From Oscillospiraceae bacterium (GTDB lineage Bacteria; Bacillota; Clostridia; Oscillospirales; Ruminococcaceae), in assembly GCA_024684395.1 (NCBI GenBank), contig JAIKWY010000198.1, forward strand, positions 34,540 through 98,539: a stretch of DNA of 64,000 nt, written 5' to 3'. The notes under the pieces were generated by a model that saw only the letters and a list, made by a program, of their open reading frames with translations, was not told the origin of the DNA and did not search any database. The translations under genes and the position numbers were made by a program. Positions 45,778 through 54,603 of this stretch are shown piece after piece (the stretch's first letter is position 1; each line of letters begins with the position of its first letter).

Positions 45778-48700
45778 ATGAACAAGAAGATCCGCAGACG
45801 TATTGCATCCATCGCTGCGTGCGCCATGCTGCTGACTTCTGTGCCGATGGCACAGTTCCAGGCAGTGGCTGCATCCGGCGACCTGCTCATTGATGACGCC
45901 TTTGCAGGCGGCGTTGGTGAATGGGACTTTTACAAGGAGAGCGGCGGTGCCTGCAAGCTCAGCACTTCCGACGGCAAGCTGGCATTCACCATCTCCAGCG
46001 TAGGTACCAAGAACTATGCCGTACAGCTCAACAAGGCGATCATTCCGCTGTATGAGGGTGCAAGATATCGTCTGACATTCGATATTTCCTGCACGACCGA
46101 GCGCTATGTGGAGAGCATGCTCCAGCAGGCCGGCGGCGACTACACCGCTTATGTATGGCAGGGTCTCAGCATCGGGCCGACCGTACAGACGGTTGAAAAG
46201 GAATTCACCATGGAGTACCCGGACGACATCATGGCAAAGCTCGTCTTCAACTGCGGTCTCCAGGAGAAGGATCCGACACTTCCGGAGCACACCATCTACC
46301 TCGACAATGTCAAGCTTGAGGTGCTTGATGACAGCGGTGTCAATTATTCCGCCGACGAGGACAACATCCCGGCTGTCAAGACCAACCAGGTCGGCTACAG
46401 GACTACCAGCAAGAAGACCGTTACCGTCAGAAATGCCGGCAGCGAGTCCACCTTCAAGGTTGTGAACGCTGCGACCAAGCAGGTCGTGAAGACCCTTGAT
46501 CTGTCCGCTGAGATGAACAATGTCTCCGCAGGCGAGACCGACAAGGTCGGCGATTTCTCCAGCGTGACCACCCCGGGCACCTACTACATCGAAGTGGGCA
46601 GCCTCGGCAAGTCCTATGATTTCACCATCGGCGACAATGTGTATGATGCAATGCTCGCTGATTCCGTGAAGATGTTCTATCTCCAGCGCTGCGGCTGTGC
46701 CGTTGAGGATCCGGTCTTCGGTCATCCGGCATGTCACAACACCCAGGCTACCATCTATCACACCAACACCAAGATCGACGTGTCCGGCGGCTGGCACGAT
46801 GCCGGCGACTATGGCCGTTACCCGGTAGCTGCTGCCAAGGCAGTGGCTGACCTGCTGTATGCATACCTTGAGAATCCGGATATGTACGGTGACAACCTCG
46901 GCATCCCGGAGAGCGGCAACGGCACGGCTGACATCCTCGATGAGGTCAAGTATGAGCTTGACTGGATGATGAAGATGCAGACTGCTGAGGGCGGCGTTTA
47001 CCACAAGGTGACCTGCGCAGGCTTCCCGGCTTTCTGTATGCCGGAGGATGAGAAGGACGAGCTGATCGTTATGCCTGTCTCCTCCACTGCTACCGCAGAC
47101 TTCTGCGCTTCTATGACACTGGCTGCCGAGGTCTATGCAAAGTCCAACCCGACCTATGCAAAGCAGTGCCTCGCTGCTGCTGAGAAGGCATGGGGCTTCC
47201 TTGAGAACAACGGCTTTATCCCGTATTCCAACCCGGCTGACGTTGTGACCGGTGAATATGGCGACAAGACAGATGCTGACGAGCGTTACTGGGCTGCTGC
47301 ACAGCTCTGGCGTGCGACCGGCAACGAGAAGTACAAGACCTATGCCGAGGCACATCCGGCTGACGGTCTGGACTGGTCTACCGTGGGCGACTATGGCAAC
47401 ATCGCCATCGTAACCTGGGATCAGGTCGACAAGACCTCCACTGCTTACACCAATGCCAAGAAGGCGATTGTCAGCCAGGCTGACACCTTCAAGAGCAGAG
47501 CCAATTCCTCCGCATACGGCGTCGGCATCATCAAGTACAACTGGGGCAGCAACATGACCATCGCCAATGCAGGTATCATTCTCGGTCTGGCTGCACAGCT
47601 CACCGGCGATGCCAGCTACATGGCAGCTGCGGATCAGCAGCTCAACTACCTGCTCGGCAACAACCCGACCGGCTACAGCTTCATGACCGGCTACGGCACT
47701 GTTACCCCGCAGAACCCGCACCATCGTCCGTCCGGCGCCAAGAAGCAGGCTATGAAGGGCATGCTCGTCGGCGGCGTAAACTCCGCACTCGAGGATGATG
47801 CAGCAAAGGCATACTGCGCCGGCAAGCCGGCAGCTCTCTGCTACATCGACAACACCGACAGCTACTCCACCAACGAGATCACCATTTACTGGAACTCTCC
47901 GCTGGTCTACCTGACAACACTGACTGCTGACGGTGCTGCTGCTTCTGAGGATCCGACCGAGCCGACCAATGCGCAGGATCCGACCAATGCACAGGATCCG
48001 ACACAGGCTGATCCCGGCAATACCCGCTACGGCGATGTCAACGAGGACGGCAAGGTCGATATCCTCGACGTTATCTCCCTCAACAAGAACCTCATGGTAG
48101 GCGATCCGATCACCGCCCAGGGCAAGATCAATGCCGATGTTGACCGCAACGGTTCCATCGACGAGGTCGATTCCCTGAACATCCTGAAGTTCATCGTTGA
48201 GCTCATCGACAAGCTGCCGATCGGCGATGCTGTTGAGCCGACACAGGCTCCGACCCAGCCGACAGAGGCTCCCACCGAGGCTACAGAGGCTCCGACCCAG
48301 CAGCAGGGCAATGCATTCGGCATTGAGGACAAGGGCACGCCCATGATGGCAAACCAGAAAATGGTTTCCGACTTCCGCACCGGTGATGCAGGCGACTTCA
48401 TCGCTTCCAACGGCTGGACGAACGGCTCCTGCTTCGATTGCTGGTGGCATGAGTCCAACACCTCTCTCGACGGCGGCTGCCTGACCCTGACCATCGACAA
48501 GGACAAGGGCAGTCACGACATGTATTCCGGTGCCGAGTACAGAACCAACGAGTTCTATCACTACGGCTACTATGAGTGCTCCATGCAGGCCATCAAGTGC
48601 GATGGCGTGGTTTCCTCCTTCTTCACCTACACCGGTCCGTCCGATAAGATCAACGGCGTGGAGAATCCGTGGGACGAGATCGACATCGAGATCCTCGGCA

Positions 48701-49035
48701 AGGACACCACCAAGATGCAGATCAACTACTACCACAACGCAAAGGGCGGTCACGAGGTCATGATCGACCTGGGCTTCGATGCTTCTGAGGCATTCCACAC
48801 CTATGGCTTTGACTGGTACTCTGACCACATCACCTGGTATGTAGACGGCAAGGAAGTTCACACCATGAATGGTGAGGTTCCGCAGGTTGCCGGCAAGATC
48901 ATGATGAACACCTGGCCGGGTGTCAGCGATCCTTCCAACAAGGACAACGTCATCGACTGGCTCAAGGTTTACCCGGGCACCACTCCGGTATCCGCTCACT
49001 ATCAGTGGGTGACCTACGGTGCCAACAAGAACTAA
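45778..49035 (+). CDS. Modular glucanase: CBM4-like, GH9, internal dockerin, GH16
   Basis: 1085 residues, secreted (signal peptide cut near AVA/AS). A CBM4-like domain (35-185) and an Ig-like CelD_N domain (about 196-285) precede GH9 (about 290-720), with GGWHDAGDYGRY near 337 carrying the base Asp pair, HHRPSG near 647, and NEITIYWNSPLV near 698 carrying the acid Glu. Pro/Thr linkers flank an internal type I dockerin (about 747-815). A GH16 domain follows (about 861-1080) with WDEIDIEI. GH9 would cut beta-1,4-glucan, GH16 mixed-linkage or beta-1,3-glucan. The dockerin in the middle makes it a two-enzyme cellulosome subunit. Confidence 0.93.
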   Translation: MNKKIRRRIASIAACAMLLTSVPMAQFQAVAASGDLLIDDAFAGGVGEWDFYKESGGACKLSTSDGKLAFTISSVGTKNYAVQLNKAIIPLYEGARYRLTFDISCTTERYVESMLQQAGGDYTAYVWQGLSIGPTVQTVEKEFTMEYPDDIMAKLVFNCGLQEKDPTLPEHTIYLDNVKLEVLDDSGVNYSADEDNIPAVKTNQVGYRTTSKKTVTVRNAGSESTFKVVNAATKQVVKTLDLSAEMNNVSAGETDKVGDFSSVTTPGTYYIEVGSLGKSYDFTIGDNVYDAMLADSVKMFYLQRCGCAVEDPVFGHPACHNTQATIYHTNTKIDVSGGWHDAGDYGRYPVAAAKAVADLLYAYLENPDMYGDNLGIPESGNGTADILDEVKYELDWMMKMQTAEGGVYHKVTCAGFPAFCMPEDEKDELIVMPVSSTATADFCASMTLAAEVYAKSNPTYAKQCLAAAEKAWGFLENNGFIPYSNPADVVTGEYGDKTDADERYWAAAQLWRATGNEKYKTYAEAHPADGLDWSTVGDYGNIAIVTWDQVDKTSTAYTNAKKAIVSQADTFKSRANSSAYGVGIIKYNWGSNMTIANAGIILGLAAQLTGDASYMAAADQQLNYLLGNNPTGYSFMTGYGTVTPQNPHHRPSGAKKQAMKGMLVGGVNSALEDDAAKAYCAGKPAALCYIDNTDSYSTNEITIYWNSPLVYLTTLTADGAAASEDPTEPTNAQDPTNAQDPTQADPGNTRYGDVNEDGKVDILDVISLNKNLMVGDPITAQGKINADVDRNGSIDEVDSLNILKFIVELIDKLPIGDAVEPTQAPTQPTEAPTEATEAPTQQQGNAFGIEDKGTPMMANQKMVSDFRTGDAGDFIASNGWTNGSCFDCWWHESNTSLDGGCLTLTIDKDKGSHDMYSGAEYRTNEFYHYGYYECSMQAIKCDGVVSSFFTYTGPSDKINGVENPWDEIDIEILGKDTTKMQINYYHNAKGGHEVMIDLGFDASEAFHTYGFDWYSDHITWYVDGKEVHTMNGEVPQVAGKIMMNTWPGVSDPSNKDNVIDWLKVYPGTTPVSAHYQWVTYGANKN

Positions 49036-49067
49036 GCCGATACCTTCCCTTTTCTATTATGCGTAGC

Positions 49068-49105
49068 CATAAGCCGCTGCATTTGCAGCGGCTTATGGTG
49101 CTTTT
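49068..49105 (+). terminator. Intrinsic terminator of the glucanase gene
   Basis: CATAAGCCGCTGC (49068-49080) pairs with GCAGCGGCTTATG (49085-49097) over ATTT, then GTGCTTTT. Confidence 0.85.
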
Positions 49106-49126
49106 CAGAGCCTTTATATAATAGTA

Positions 49127-49156
49127 TAAAAAAGCAGGACTGCCGCAGCAGTCCTG
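49127..49156 (-). terminator. Intrinsic terminator of the glycyl-radical-like gene
   Basis: CAGGACTGC (49135-49143) pairs with GCAGTCCTG (49148-49156); a minus-strand T-run follows. Confidence 0.85.
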
Positions 49157-49184
49157 TTCCATGAGAGTGTGTGATGGCTTTTGA

Positions 49185-49448
49185 TCAGACGGTATGCTTT
49201 ACACGCTGGCTCTCCTCTGCACGCTTTGCGTTGTTGAAGCGGTCGAGCGAGCCTACGAGATAGCCGGTGATGCGGCGGATGCGGTCAAACGGTACCACAT
49301 CGTACTCGTAGTTGATGTCTACAAAGTCGCCGTCGAGCGTGAACGTGATCTCACGGAAGATGCGCTCCGGGTACTTCTTCCGAAGCATATCCACATAGGC
49401 TTCCATTTCCTCATGCGGCATCTCTCCGCCGATAACAGTGTATTTCAT
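49185..49448 (-). CDS. Stand-alone NrdD-like glycyl radical domain
   Basis: 87 residues. Residues 57-87 (IRRITGYLVGSLDRFNNAK.., RVKH) match the glycyl-radical end of class III (anaerobic) ribonucleotide reductase, with the radical Gly at 62 in RITGYL. There is no N-terminal catalytic domain and no Cys at all, so the zinc site of NrdD is missing. By analogy with GrcA/YfiD for pyruvate formate-lyase, it could replace a damaged radical domain; this is inference. TTGGAGGAA precedes the ATG at 49448. No nrdD or nrdG is nearby. Confidence 0.8.
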   Translation of the reverse strand: MKYTVIGGEMPHEEMEAYVDMLRKKYPERIFREITFTLDGDFVDINYEYDVVPFDRIRRITGYLVGSLDRFNNAKRAEESQRVKHTV

Positions 49449-49994
49449 GAACGATTCCTCCAAACGTTTTGATATTTTGAATGTAATCTTAGTATACCAC
49501 ATTTAGTGGTGAATGTCAAGGGGTAGCACAATAATTTGTTTTATTAACAAATTGGTAATGAAATTTCTGACCATATCAAGGGGTTTTTCTGCATTTGGAT
49601 GGATATGGTAATTCTGTATAGAGACAGAAAGGGGAGAGGGCTTTTGCAGCGCAGCTCAATTGTGGAAAACTGTTTGTCGCCGCTGAACGGCGAGGAGAGA
49701 CTTGTTAAGAGGATGGGTAGGGGACGCTCTCTCTTGCAGAGCGTCCCCTCTTTCAAAAACAGTCCACTGGACTGTTTTTGAAATTCACCCCTTGCAGAGC
49801 GCTCTGCGGCAAGGGGATCTCGCTCACTGCGGTGAGCGACCAAGGGACTCTGTCCCTTGGATCCCTGCAAGCTTTTTTTACGAAAAAAAGCTTGAGCAAA
49901 AAAACGATCCTGGTTCAACCATACTGAAATGTATTATGACAGACACAAAGAGGACGGCGCTCTTGCAGCCGTCCTCTCTGTTTGACCCTCTCTC
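49449..49994. other. 546-base spacer with family C repeats
   Basis: From about 49620 to 49910 it is a chain of palindromes: CGCCGCTGAACGGCG, AGGGGACGCTC..GAGCGTCCCCT, AAAAACAGTCCACTGGACTGTTTTT, CGCTCACTGCGGTGAGCG, CCAAGGGACTCTGTCCCTTGG and AAGCTTTTTTT..AAAAAAAGCTT. The order resembles 5758-5998. A GAGAG-type stem close to the next gene may terminate it. No gene is seen. Confidence 0.65.
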
Positions 49995-52412
49995 TTATTT
50001 TTCGGTGAGCTTGTGTTTCAGCAGCGCCAGATCGAAGACGTCGATCTCCTCGTCGCCGTTGAGGTCGTAGTTCCTGTGGGCGCCAGATGCGCCTGCACCG
50101 ACCAGAAAACGCTGCAGGGCAACGGCATCCGTCACTTCATATGCCGCCGGATCGTAGATCTCGAACGGGATGTTGTAGGCAGCCGCAAATTCCTGTGCTG
50201 TGGAGTTCTCATAGCCGCAGACCACAAAATCGTAGTGGATATCCGGGAACTGTACCAGATTCGGGAGAAGTCTGTCATCGTCGGGGATGTCAGTGCCATA
50301 ATCCGGGATCTCATAGCTGGTGCAGATGACATCTTCTGCATCGAAAATACGGCACTTCGGGTTCAGGATGGTGATGCGTTTCAGCTTCCGGCAGTTACAG
50401 AAGGCGCTCTGCTCGATCGCTTCTACGTTCTCCGGGAGGGTGACATACTCCAGACCGCTGTCGCTGAATACGCCCTTCTGGATCACTTGGAGCTTGGACG
50501 GGATGGTGATCGCCGACAGATCTTCACAGCGGCAGAAGGCGAACTCGTTCAGCTCAACAAGTGTATCCGGGAGGTTGATCCTCTTGATGCCGCTGCCGTT
50601 GAAGGCATAGCCGCCGATCCATGTCATACCGTAGGGCAGCTCGATGGATTCCAGTGCGGTCGTGCAATTGAATGCATAGCCGTGGATGCCTTCGAGCGTG
50701 GACGGGAGCTTGACGGAGGTGAGCTTGTCGCATTCACCGAAAGCACATTCGCCGATGACCGTCACGCCTTCCTCCACAATGACCTCACGGACAAAGCTCT
50801 TGCGGAAGACATACTTACCCATCTTCTCGAGCGTACCGGGCAGCGTCACGGTCTGGAGATTTGCCCCGAAAAAGGCGTTGTCACCAATGCTTCTCAGATG
50901 CTTCGGGAGCTCGACATTGACCAGACAGCCCTGGAATGCCATTTCCTCGATGTAGCGGATGCTGTCCGGGAGGACGATCTCGCCGACATTGGCAAAGCTC
51001 TGGAACGCCTTCCGTTCAACGCCCGTCACAGGCTGTCCCTTGACCTCGGAAGCGACCACGAGACTGTCTTTCAGACCGGGCTTGTTCTTTGTGCCGAAGG
51101 TATAGCCGGAGACCTTGGCATGACCGTCATAGACCTTATACGTAAAGCCGCCGTTTTCCTCATCGCCGTCGAAGAACAGCTCATACTGATCCTCGTCGGA
51201 GAAGTGGATGTTCACGCCCTTGCGGTAGATGTTCTTGTTGCGGGTGATATTGCTGATCTTCTCGAACTGCGCTTCCAGTCCATTGTAATACACATCGGTC
51301 AGCGCCGGGGTGTTGGCGAGGAAGCCTGCCTTGCCGGTCGAGAAATTGTAGCCGGTGGAGGACAGCGTTTTCGGCAGATAGACGGTTGTCAGCGCCGGGC
51401 AGTCGCAGCAGCATGTGCCGTTGATGTCAGAGATCCCTTCCGGGAATTCGAGCGTCTCGAGCGATGCCATATTCAGGATCGTGTCATTGAGCGTGCCGAC
51501 AGTCGGGTGGATGATGAGCTCCTTCAGGTAGGGATTGTCTGCAAAGGAGCCTGCCATCAGCGAACCGGTGTTGCTCAGGATCTCAAAGCGCTCCGCCGTC
51601 AGACCGGCAGGATACAGCACCAGTCTGTTGCCCAATCTGGTGTACAGCACATTGTCGATGATATGATAATTCTGCGGGCTGCCGGTGATCTCACAGAGGC
51701 TCGTACAGCCTCTGCACGGCTTGTAGAACGTGGAGAGATCCTGGCTGACGTGCAGCGTGGTCACGTTCTTGCAGCCTTCAAAAGCAGCTTCCTTGACGGT
51801 CTCGCAGGCATCCGGCAGGTCGATCGCCGTCAGCCCGCCTTGGTTTTCGAGGGCATGTTCGCTGATCTCGATGAGCGTTTCCGGGAGAATGATCGCCGTC
51901 AGCCCCTCGTAGCCCTCGGGGGCTGCAAAGGCATAGCGGTCGATCTGCTCGGTGCCTTCCGGAACGTCATAGCTTCCGGTCTTGCCGAGCGGGTAGGCAA
52001 GAAGCTTTTTGCCGTCCGCATCGAACAGCACGCCGTCCACGGAGGTGAAGTGCTCCTGTCCCTCGCCGACAAGGATCTCGGTCAGGTCGGTGCTCCGGAA
52101 CGCAGCATCGAGGATGCCATTGACCGGAACGCCGTCCACCTCGGCAGGGATGGTGACGCTCGTGACGCCCTCCTCCACGCCGGCCACACAGGCATACTTG
52201 TCCCTCACGACTTCGACGTACTGGTTGGGTGTATAGATGATGAACACCAGGCCGTTCTCGCTGTAGACCTCCTCTTCGGGCGGCATCGGCTCCCAGATCA
52301 GGTCGTCATCCACGATCTCCGGCGTGGTGGTGTCCTCTGCAAAGGCAGGCAGGGCGCTGCATGTCAGCAGCATGGCAAATGCAGCAAGCATTGCAGTGAT
52401 CCGTTTTTTCAT
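49995..52412 (-). CDS. BspA-type leucine-rich-repeat protein with C-terminal dockerin
   Basis: 805 residues, secreted (MKKRITAMLAAFAMLLTCSALPAFA). Many BspA/TpLRR repeats (about 60-700) with the pattern IPxxLxxIxxxAFxxCxxLxx. A dockerin closes the chain (TDAVALQRFLVGAGAS.., DLNGDEEIDVFDLALLK). In other bacteria such LRR proteins bind hosts or polymers; with a dockerin it would be carried on the cellulosome. AAAGGAG fits the second ATG (52412) better than that at 52418. Confidence 0.9.
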   Translation of the reverse strand: MKKRITAMLAAFAMLLTCSALPAFAEDTTTPEIVDDDLIWEPMPPEEEVYSENGLVFIIYTPNQYVEVVRDKYACVAGVEEGVTSVTIPAEVDGVPVNGILDAAFRSTDLTEILVGEGQEHFTSVDGVLFDADGKKLLAYPLGKTGSYDVPEGTEQIDRYAFAAPEGYEGLTAIILPETLIEISEHALENQGGLTAIDLPDACETVKEAAFEGCKNVTTLHVSQDLSTFYKPCRGCTSLCEITGSPQNYHIIDNVLYTRLGNRLVLYPAGLTAERFEILSNTGSLMAGSFADNPYLKELIIHPTVGTLNDTILNMASLETLEFPEGISDINGTCCCDCPALTTVYLPKTLSSTGYNFSTGKAGFLANTPALTDVYYNGLEAQFEKISNITRNKNIYRKGVNIHFSDEDQYELFFDGDEENGGFTYKVYDGHAKVSGYTFGTKNKPGLKDSLVVASEVKGQPVTGVERKAFQSFANVGEIVLPDSIRYIEEMAFQGCLVNVELPKHLRSIGDNAFFGANLQTVTLPGTLEKMGKYVFRKSFVREVIVEEGVTVIGECAFGECDKLTSVKLPSTLEGIHGYAFNCTTALESIELPYGMTWIGGYAFNGSGIKRINLPDTLVELNEFAFCRCEDLSAITIPSKLQVIQKGVFSDSGLEYVTLPENVEAIEQSAFCNCRKLKRITILNPKCRIFDAEDVICTSYEIPDYGTDIPDDDRLLPNLVQFPDIHYDFVVCGYENSTAQEFAAAYNIPFEIYDPAAYEVTDAVALQRFLVGAGASGAHRNYDLNGDEEIDVFDLALLKHKLTEK

Positions 52413-52551
52413 AGTCATGGCTCCTTTCGTAATAGCATTGATACCGTGCAGATGCTGAACTGTTTTTCAGCTTTCTATTCACTATAACGTTTTCGATGGG
52501 AAAGATTGCGCATGAAATTGTAAACAAATTATGAACGTGCAAAACAGCAAA

Positions 52552-52577
52552 CCGCCCCGATCCTGTGACCGGGGCGG
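52552..52577 (-). terminator. Intrinsic terminator of the repeat-bearing membrane protein gene
   Basis: CCGCCCC (52552-52558) pairs with GGGGCGG (52571-52577), followed on the minus strand by TTTGCTGTTTT. Confidence 0.7.
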
Positions 52578-52695
52578 CGAGCATGTAGAGCATAATAGTA
52601 TCCGGTTTACCGGACCCGGCTATAGTATAGCACATCCGGGAGCGCCTGTCAAGGGCTGCGGCGGTTTTCGACAAAAGCCGACGGGTTATGACAGA

Positions 52696-53547
52696 TCATT
52701 TTACTGTGAAGGACTTGTGTACCTCGGTCGGCTCCGTGGCGATCTCGTACTGTACCTCGTTCGGGTGGTGCAGGACGTCGTTCCAGGTGTCCTTGACGGG
52801 ATCGTAGACCGCCCATACCTTGGCGTCAAAGATGAGATAGACCTCGCCGGTCTCCTGCCCCTGCAATTCGATCAGCTCGGTGAGCGGGAGATTGCGGTCA
52901 TGGACAGGCACCTTCCAGTGGCGGGAGAGGACGCCTTTCACTGCCGGCTCGTCGATGTAGAGCGTGGTGGCGACCGGTGTGGAGCACAGGGACATGACAG
53001 TGGTCTTCTGTGTGTTGGGGATGGGCATGTGGATGGACTCGATGTCTTCGAGGTAGATCGTGCCAGCCACGAGCAGCACCGTCCAGCCGCTCAGGATCAT
53101 GACCAGCATGGCGAAGGTGTTCTTCCCGAGAACGAACAGCCCGATCATCAGCGAGAGCATACTCCCGGCGATGCAGGAGAGCGAGAGGACGTGCGGCGGG
53201 AGCGTATAGAAGAAGCAGATATGTGCCTTGCTTTCGAGGATCATGAACAGCCCCGCCAGCGCCAGCAGTACGGCGCCTGTGATCAGGCAGCCCCGTGCCA
53301 GTCGGGAAAAGCTGCTATGCTCGCCGGATTCGAGGGCTTTTTCCTCCTCCTCGGTCATTTCGTCAGTCAGCGGGATGTCGCCGATGGCAGCGCCGCTCCG
53401 TATCAGGCTGGAAAAGCTGCTGTGCTCGCCGGATCTGAGGGCGTTTTCCTCCTCCTCGGTCATTTCGTCAGTCAGTGGGATATTGCCGATGGAAAGCGGC
53501 GCAGCAGTGCGGCTCTCCGTCTCCGCTGCGGAAGTGGTTTCCGGCAT
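52696..53547 (-). CDS. Membrane protein with a duplicated N-terminal 35-residue unit
   Basis: 283 residues. The N-terminal cytoplasmic part carries two copies of the unit IGxIPLTDEMTEEEExAL..SGEHSSFS, 35 residues apart (DNA period 105 bp, 53299-53508 approx.). Three or four membrane helices follow (about 85-165), then an exposed C-terminal domain of about 115 residues. No family was recognised. The duplicated acidic unit may be a protein-binding motif. Confidence 0.75.
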   Translation of the reverse strand: MPETTSAAETESRTAAPLSIGNIPLTDEMTEEEENALRSGEHSSFSSLIRSGAAIGDIPLTDEMTEEEEKALESGEHSSFSRLARGCLITGAVLLALAGLFMILESKAHICFFYTLPPHVLSLSCIAGSMLSLMIGLFVLGKNTFAMLVMILSGWTVLLVAGTIYLEDIESIHMPIPNTQKTTVMSLCSTPVATTLYIDEPAVKGVLSRHWKVPVHDRNLPLTELIELQGQETGEVYLIFDAKVWAVYDPVKDTWNDVLHHPNEVQYEIATEPTEVHKSFTVK

Positions 53548-53770
53548 GGGCTCACTCCTTTCCGATGTAGTGGGTTCCTACTCTTTAGCATACCACATTT
53601 GGGGAAATATGTCAAGTGCAGTATGCTGCCGGAATCTGTCGGAAGGGGAGAAATGATGCCGCTATCCGGGCATTTTGTGTGGAAAGCGGGTGCAGGGGGC
53701 GCAGTCCCTGCGAAAAAGCTCCCTTCCCCTCGGGGGGAATAGGGGACGATCCGCATTGTTGAATTTTTTC

Positions 53771-53799
53771 TTGCATTCTCATGGGAAATGTGCTATAAT
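53771..53799 (+). promoter_or_regulatory. Promoter of the AraC-lipoprotein operon
   Basis: TTGCAT (53771-53776), 17-base spacer ending TGTGC, and TATAAT (53794-53799). Confidence 0.85.
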
Positions 53800-53832
53800 A
53801 AAAGTAACCATGGACCAAAGGGGGCGTATTTC

Positions 53833-54603
53833 ATGAGCAGTGAGACCGAAAAGCATCTGGCACAGCAGCTTTTTTCACAGCGTGAAGAACGGTTCGAGCG
53901 TGCTCCGTTTGACCGTGAGATCGCCTTTTATGAGAGCATTGCTGCGGGCAATCTCGAAATGATGCGGTTCTTCTATTCGCCGCTGTTCAGCGAGGGCTGC
54001 GGTGTCCTCAGCAAGGATGCCCTGCGCAATCTGAAATATCACATGGTCGTCTCTGCTGCGCTGATCGCACGGTTCTGCATCCATCACGGCATGACGCCGG
54101 AGGAGGCATACCGGCTCAGCGATGTCTATATCATGAAGGCGGACGAGAGCCATACCGAAAATGCCGTCCGGGAGATCCACAAGGAGATGCTGGAGGACTA
54201 TACCCGCCGCATGAACCTCATCCGGACACGGGGCGTGTATTCCAAGCCCGTCGTCAAGACCATCGAGTATATCAGCGGGCATCTGCATGACCGGGTGCTG
54301 CTCAGCGATGCTGCCGCTTCGCTCGGGCTCAGTGAAGCGCATCTCTCCCGCATCTTCAAGGCGGAGACCGGCGTGTCGTTCAGCGATTATGTCAACCGCA
54401 TGAAGGCGGAAAGCGCTGCCGCTTTGCTGCTGTATTCTGAATACAGCGACCTGGACATCAGCAATCTCTTTGCATTCAGCTCACAGAGCTACTTTATAAA
54501 GGTATTCCGCCGCTACATGGGCATGACACCGAAGGAGTACAAAAAATCCTACCGGATGCCCGATGTTGCATCGGATCAGAAACCACTGGAGGAAACGACA
54601 TGA
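53833..54603 (+). CDS. AraC family transcriptional regulator
   Basis: 256 residues. The N-terminal 150 residues form a sensor part without a cupin signature. The C-terminal AraC/XylS domain has two helix-turn-helix units: VLLSDAAASLGLSEAHLSRIFKAETG and DISNLFAFSSQSYFIKVFRRYMGMTPKEYKK. AAAGGGGG precedes the ATG at 53833. The stop overlaps the next gene by 4 bases, so the LRR lipoprotein is co-expressed and is a likely target or sensor partner. Confidence 0.92.
   Translation: MSSETEKHLAQQLFSQREERFERAPFDREIAFYESIAAGNLEMMRFFYSPLFSEGCGVLSKDALRNLKYHMVVSAALIARFCIHHGMTPEEAYRLSDVYIMKADESHTENAVREIHKEMLEDYTRRMNLIRTRGVYSKPVVKTIEYISGHLHDRVLLSDAAASLGLSEAHLSRIFKAETGVSFSDYVNRMKAESAAALLLYSEYSDLDISNLFAFSSQSYFIKVFRRYMGMTPKEYKKSYRMPDVASDQKPLEETT

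Noticed and set aside
45541..48999. An 1152-codon minus-strand open frame opposite the glucanase gene
   Set aside because: It is an antisense by-product of GC-rich codon bias; the plus strand has a full signal peptide, GH9, dockerin and GH16.
50013..52487. An 824-codon plus-strand frame opposite the LRR-dockerin gene
   Set aside because: Same reason: the minus strand carries a signal peptide, LRR units and dockerin. Long frames opposite 12873-14813 and 32428-34317 were set aside likewise.
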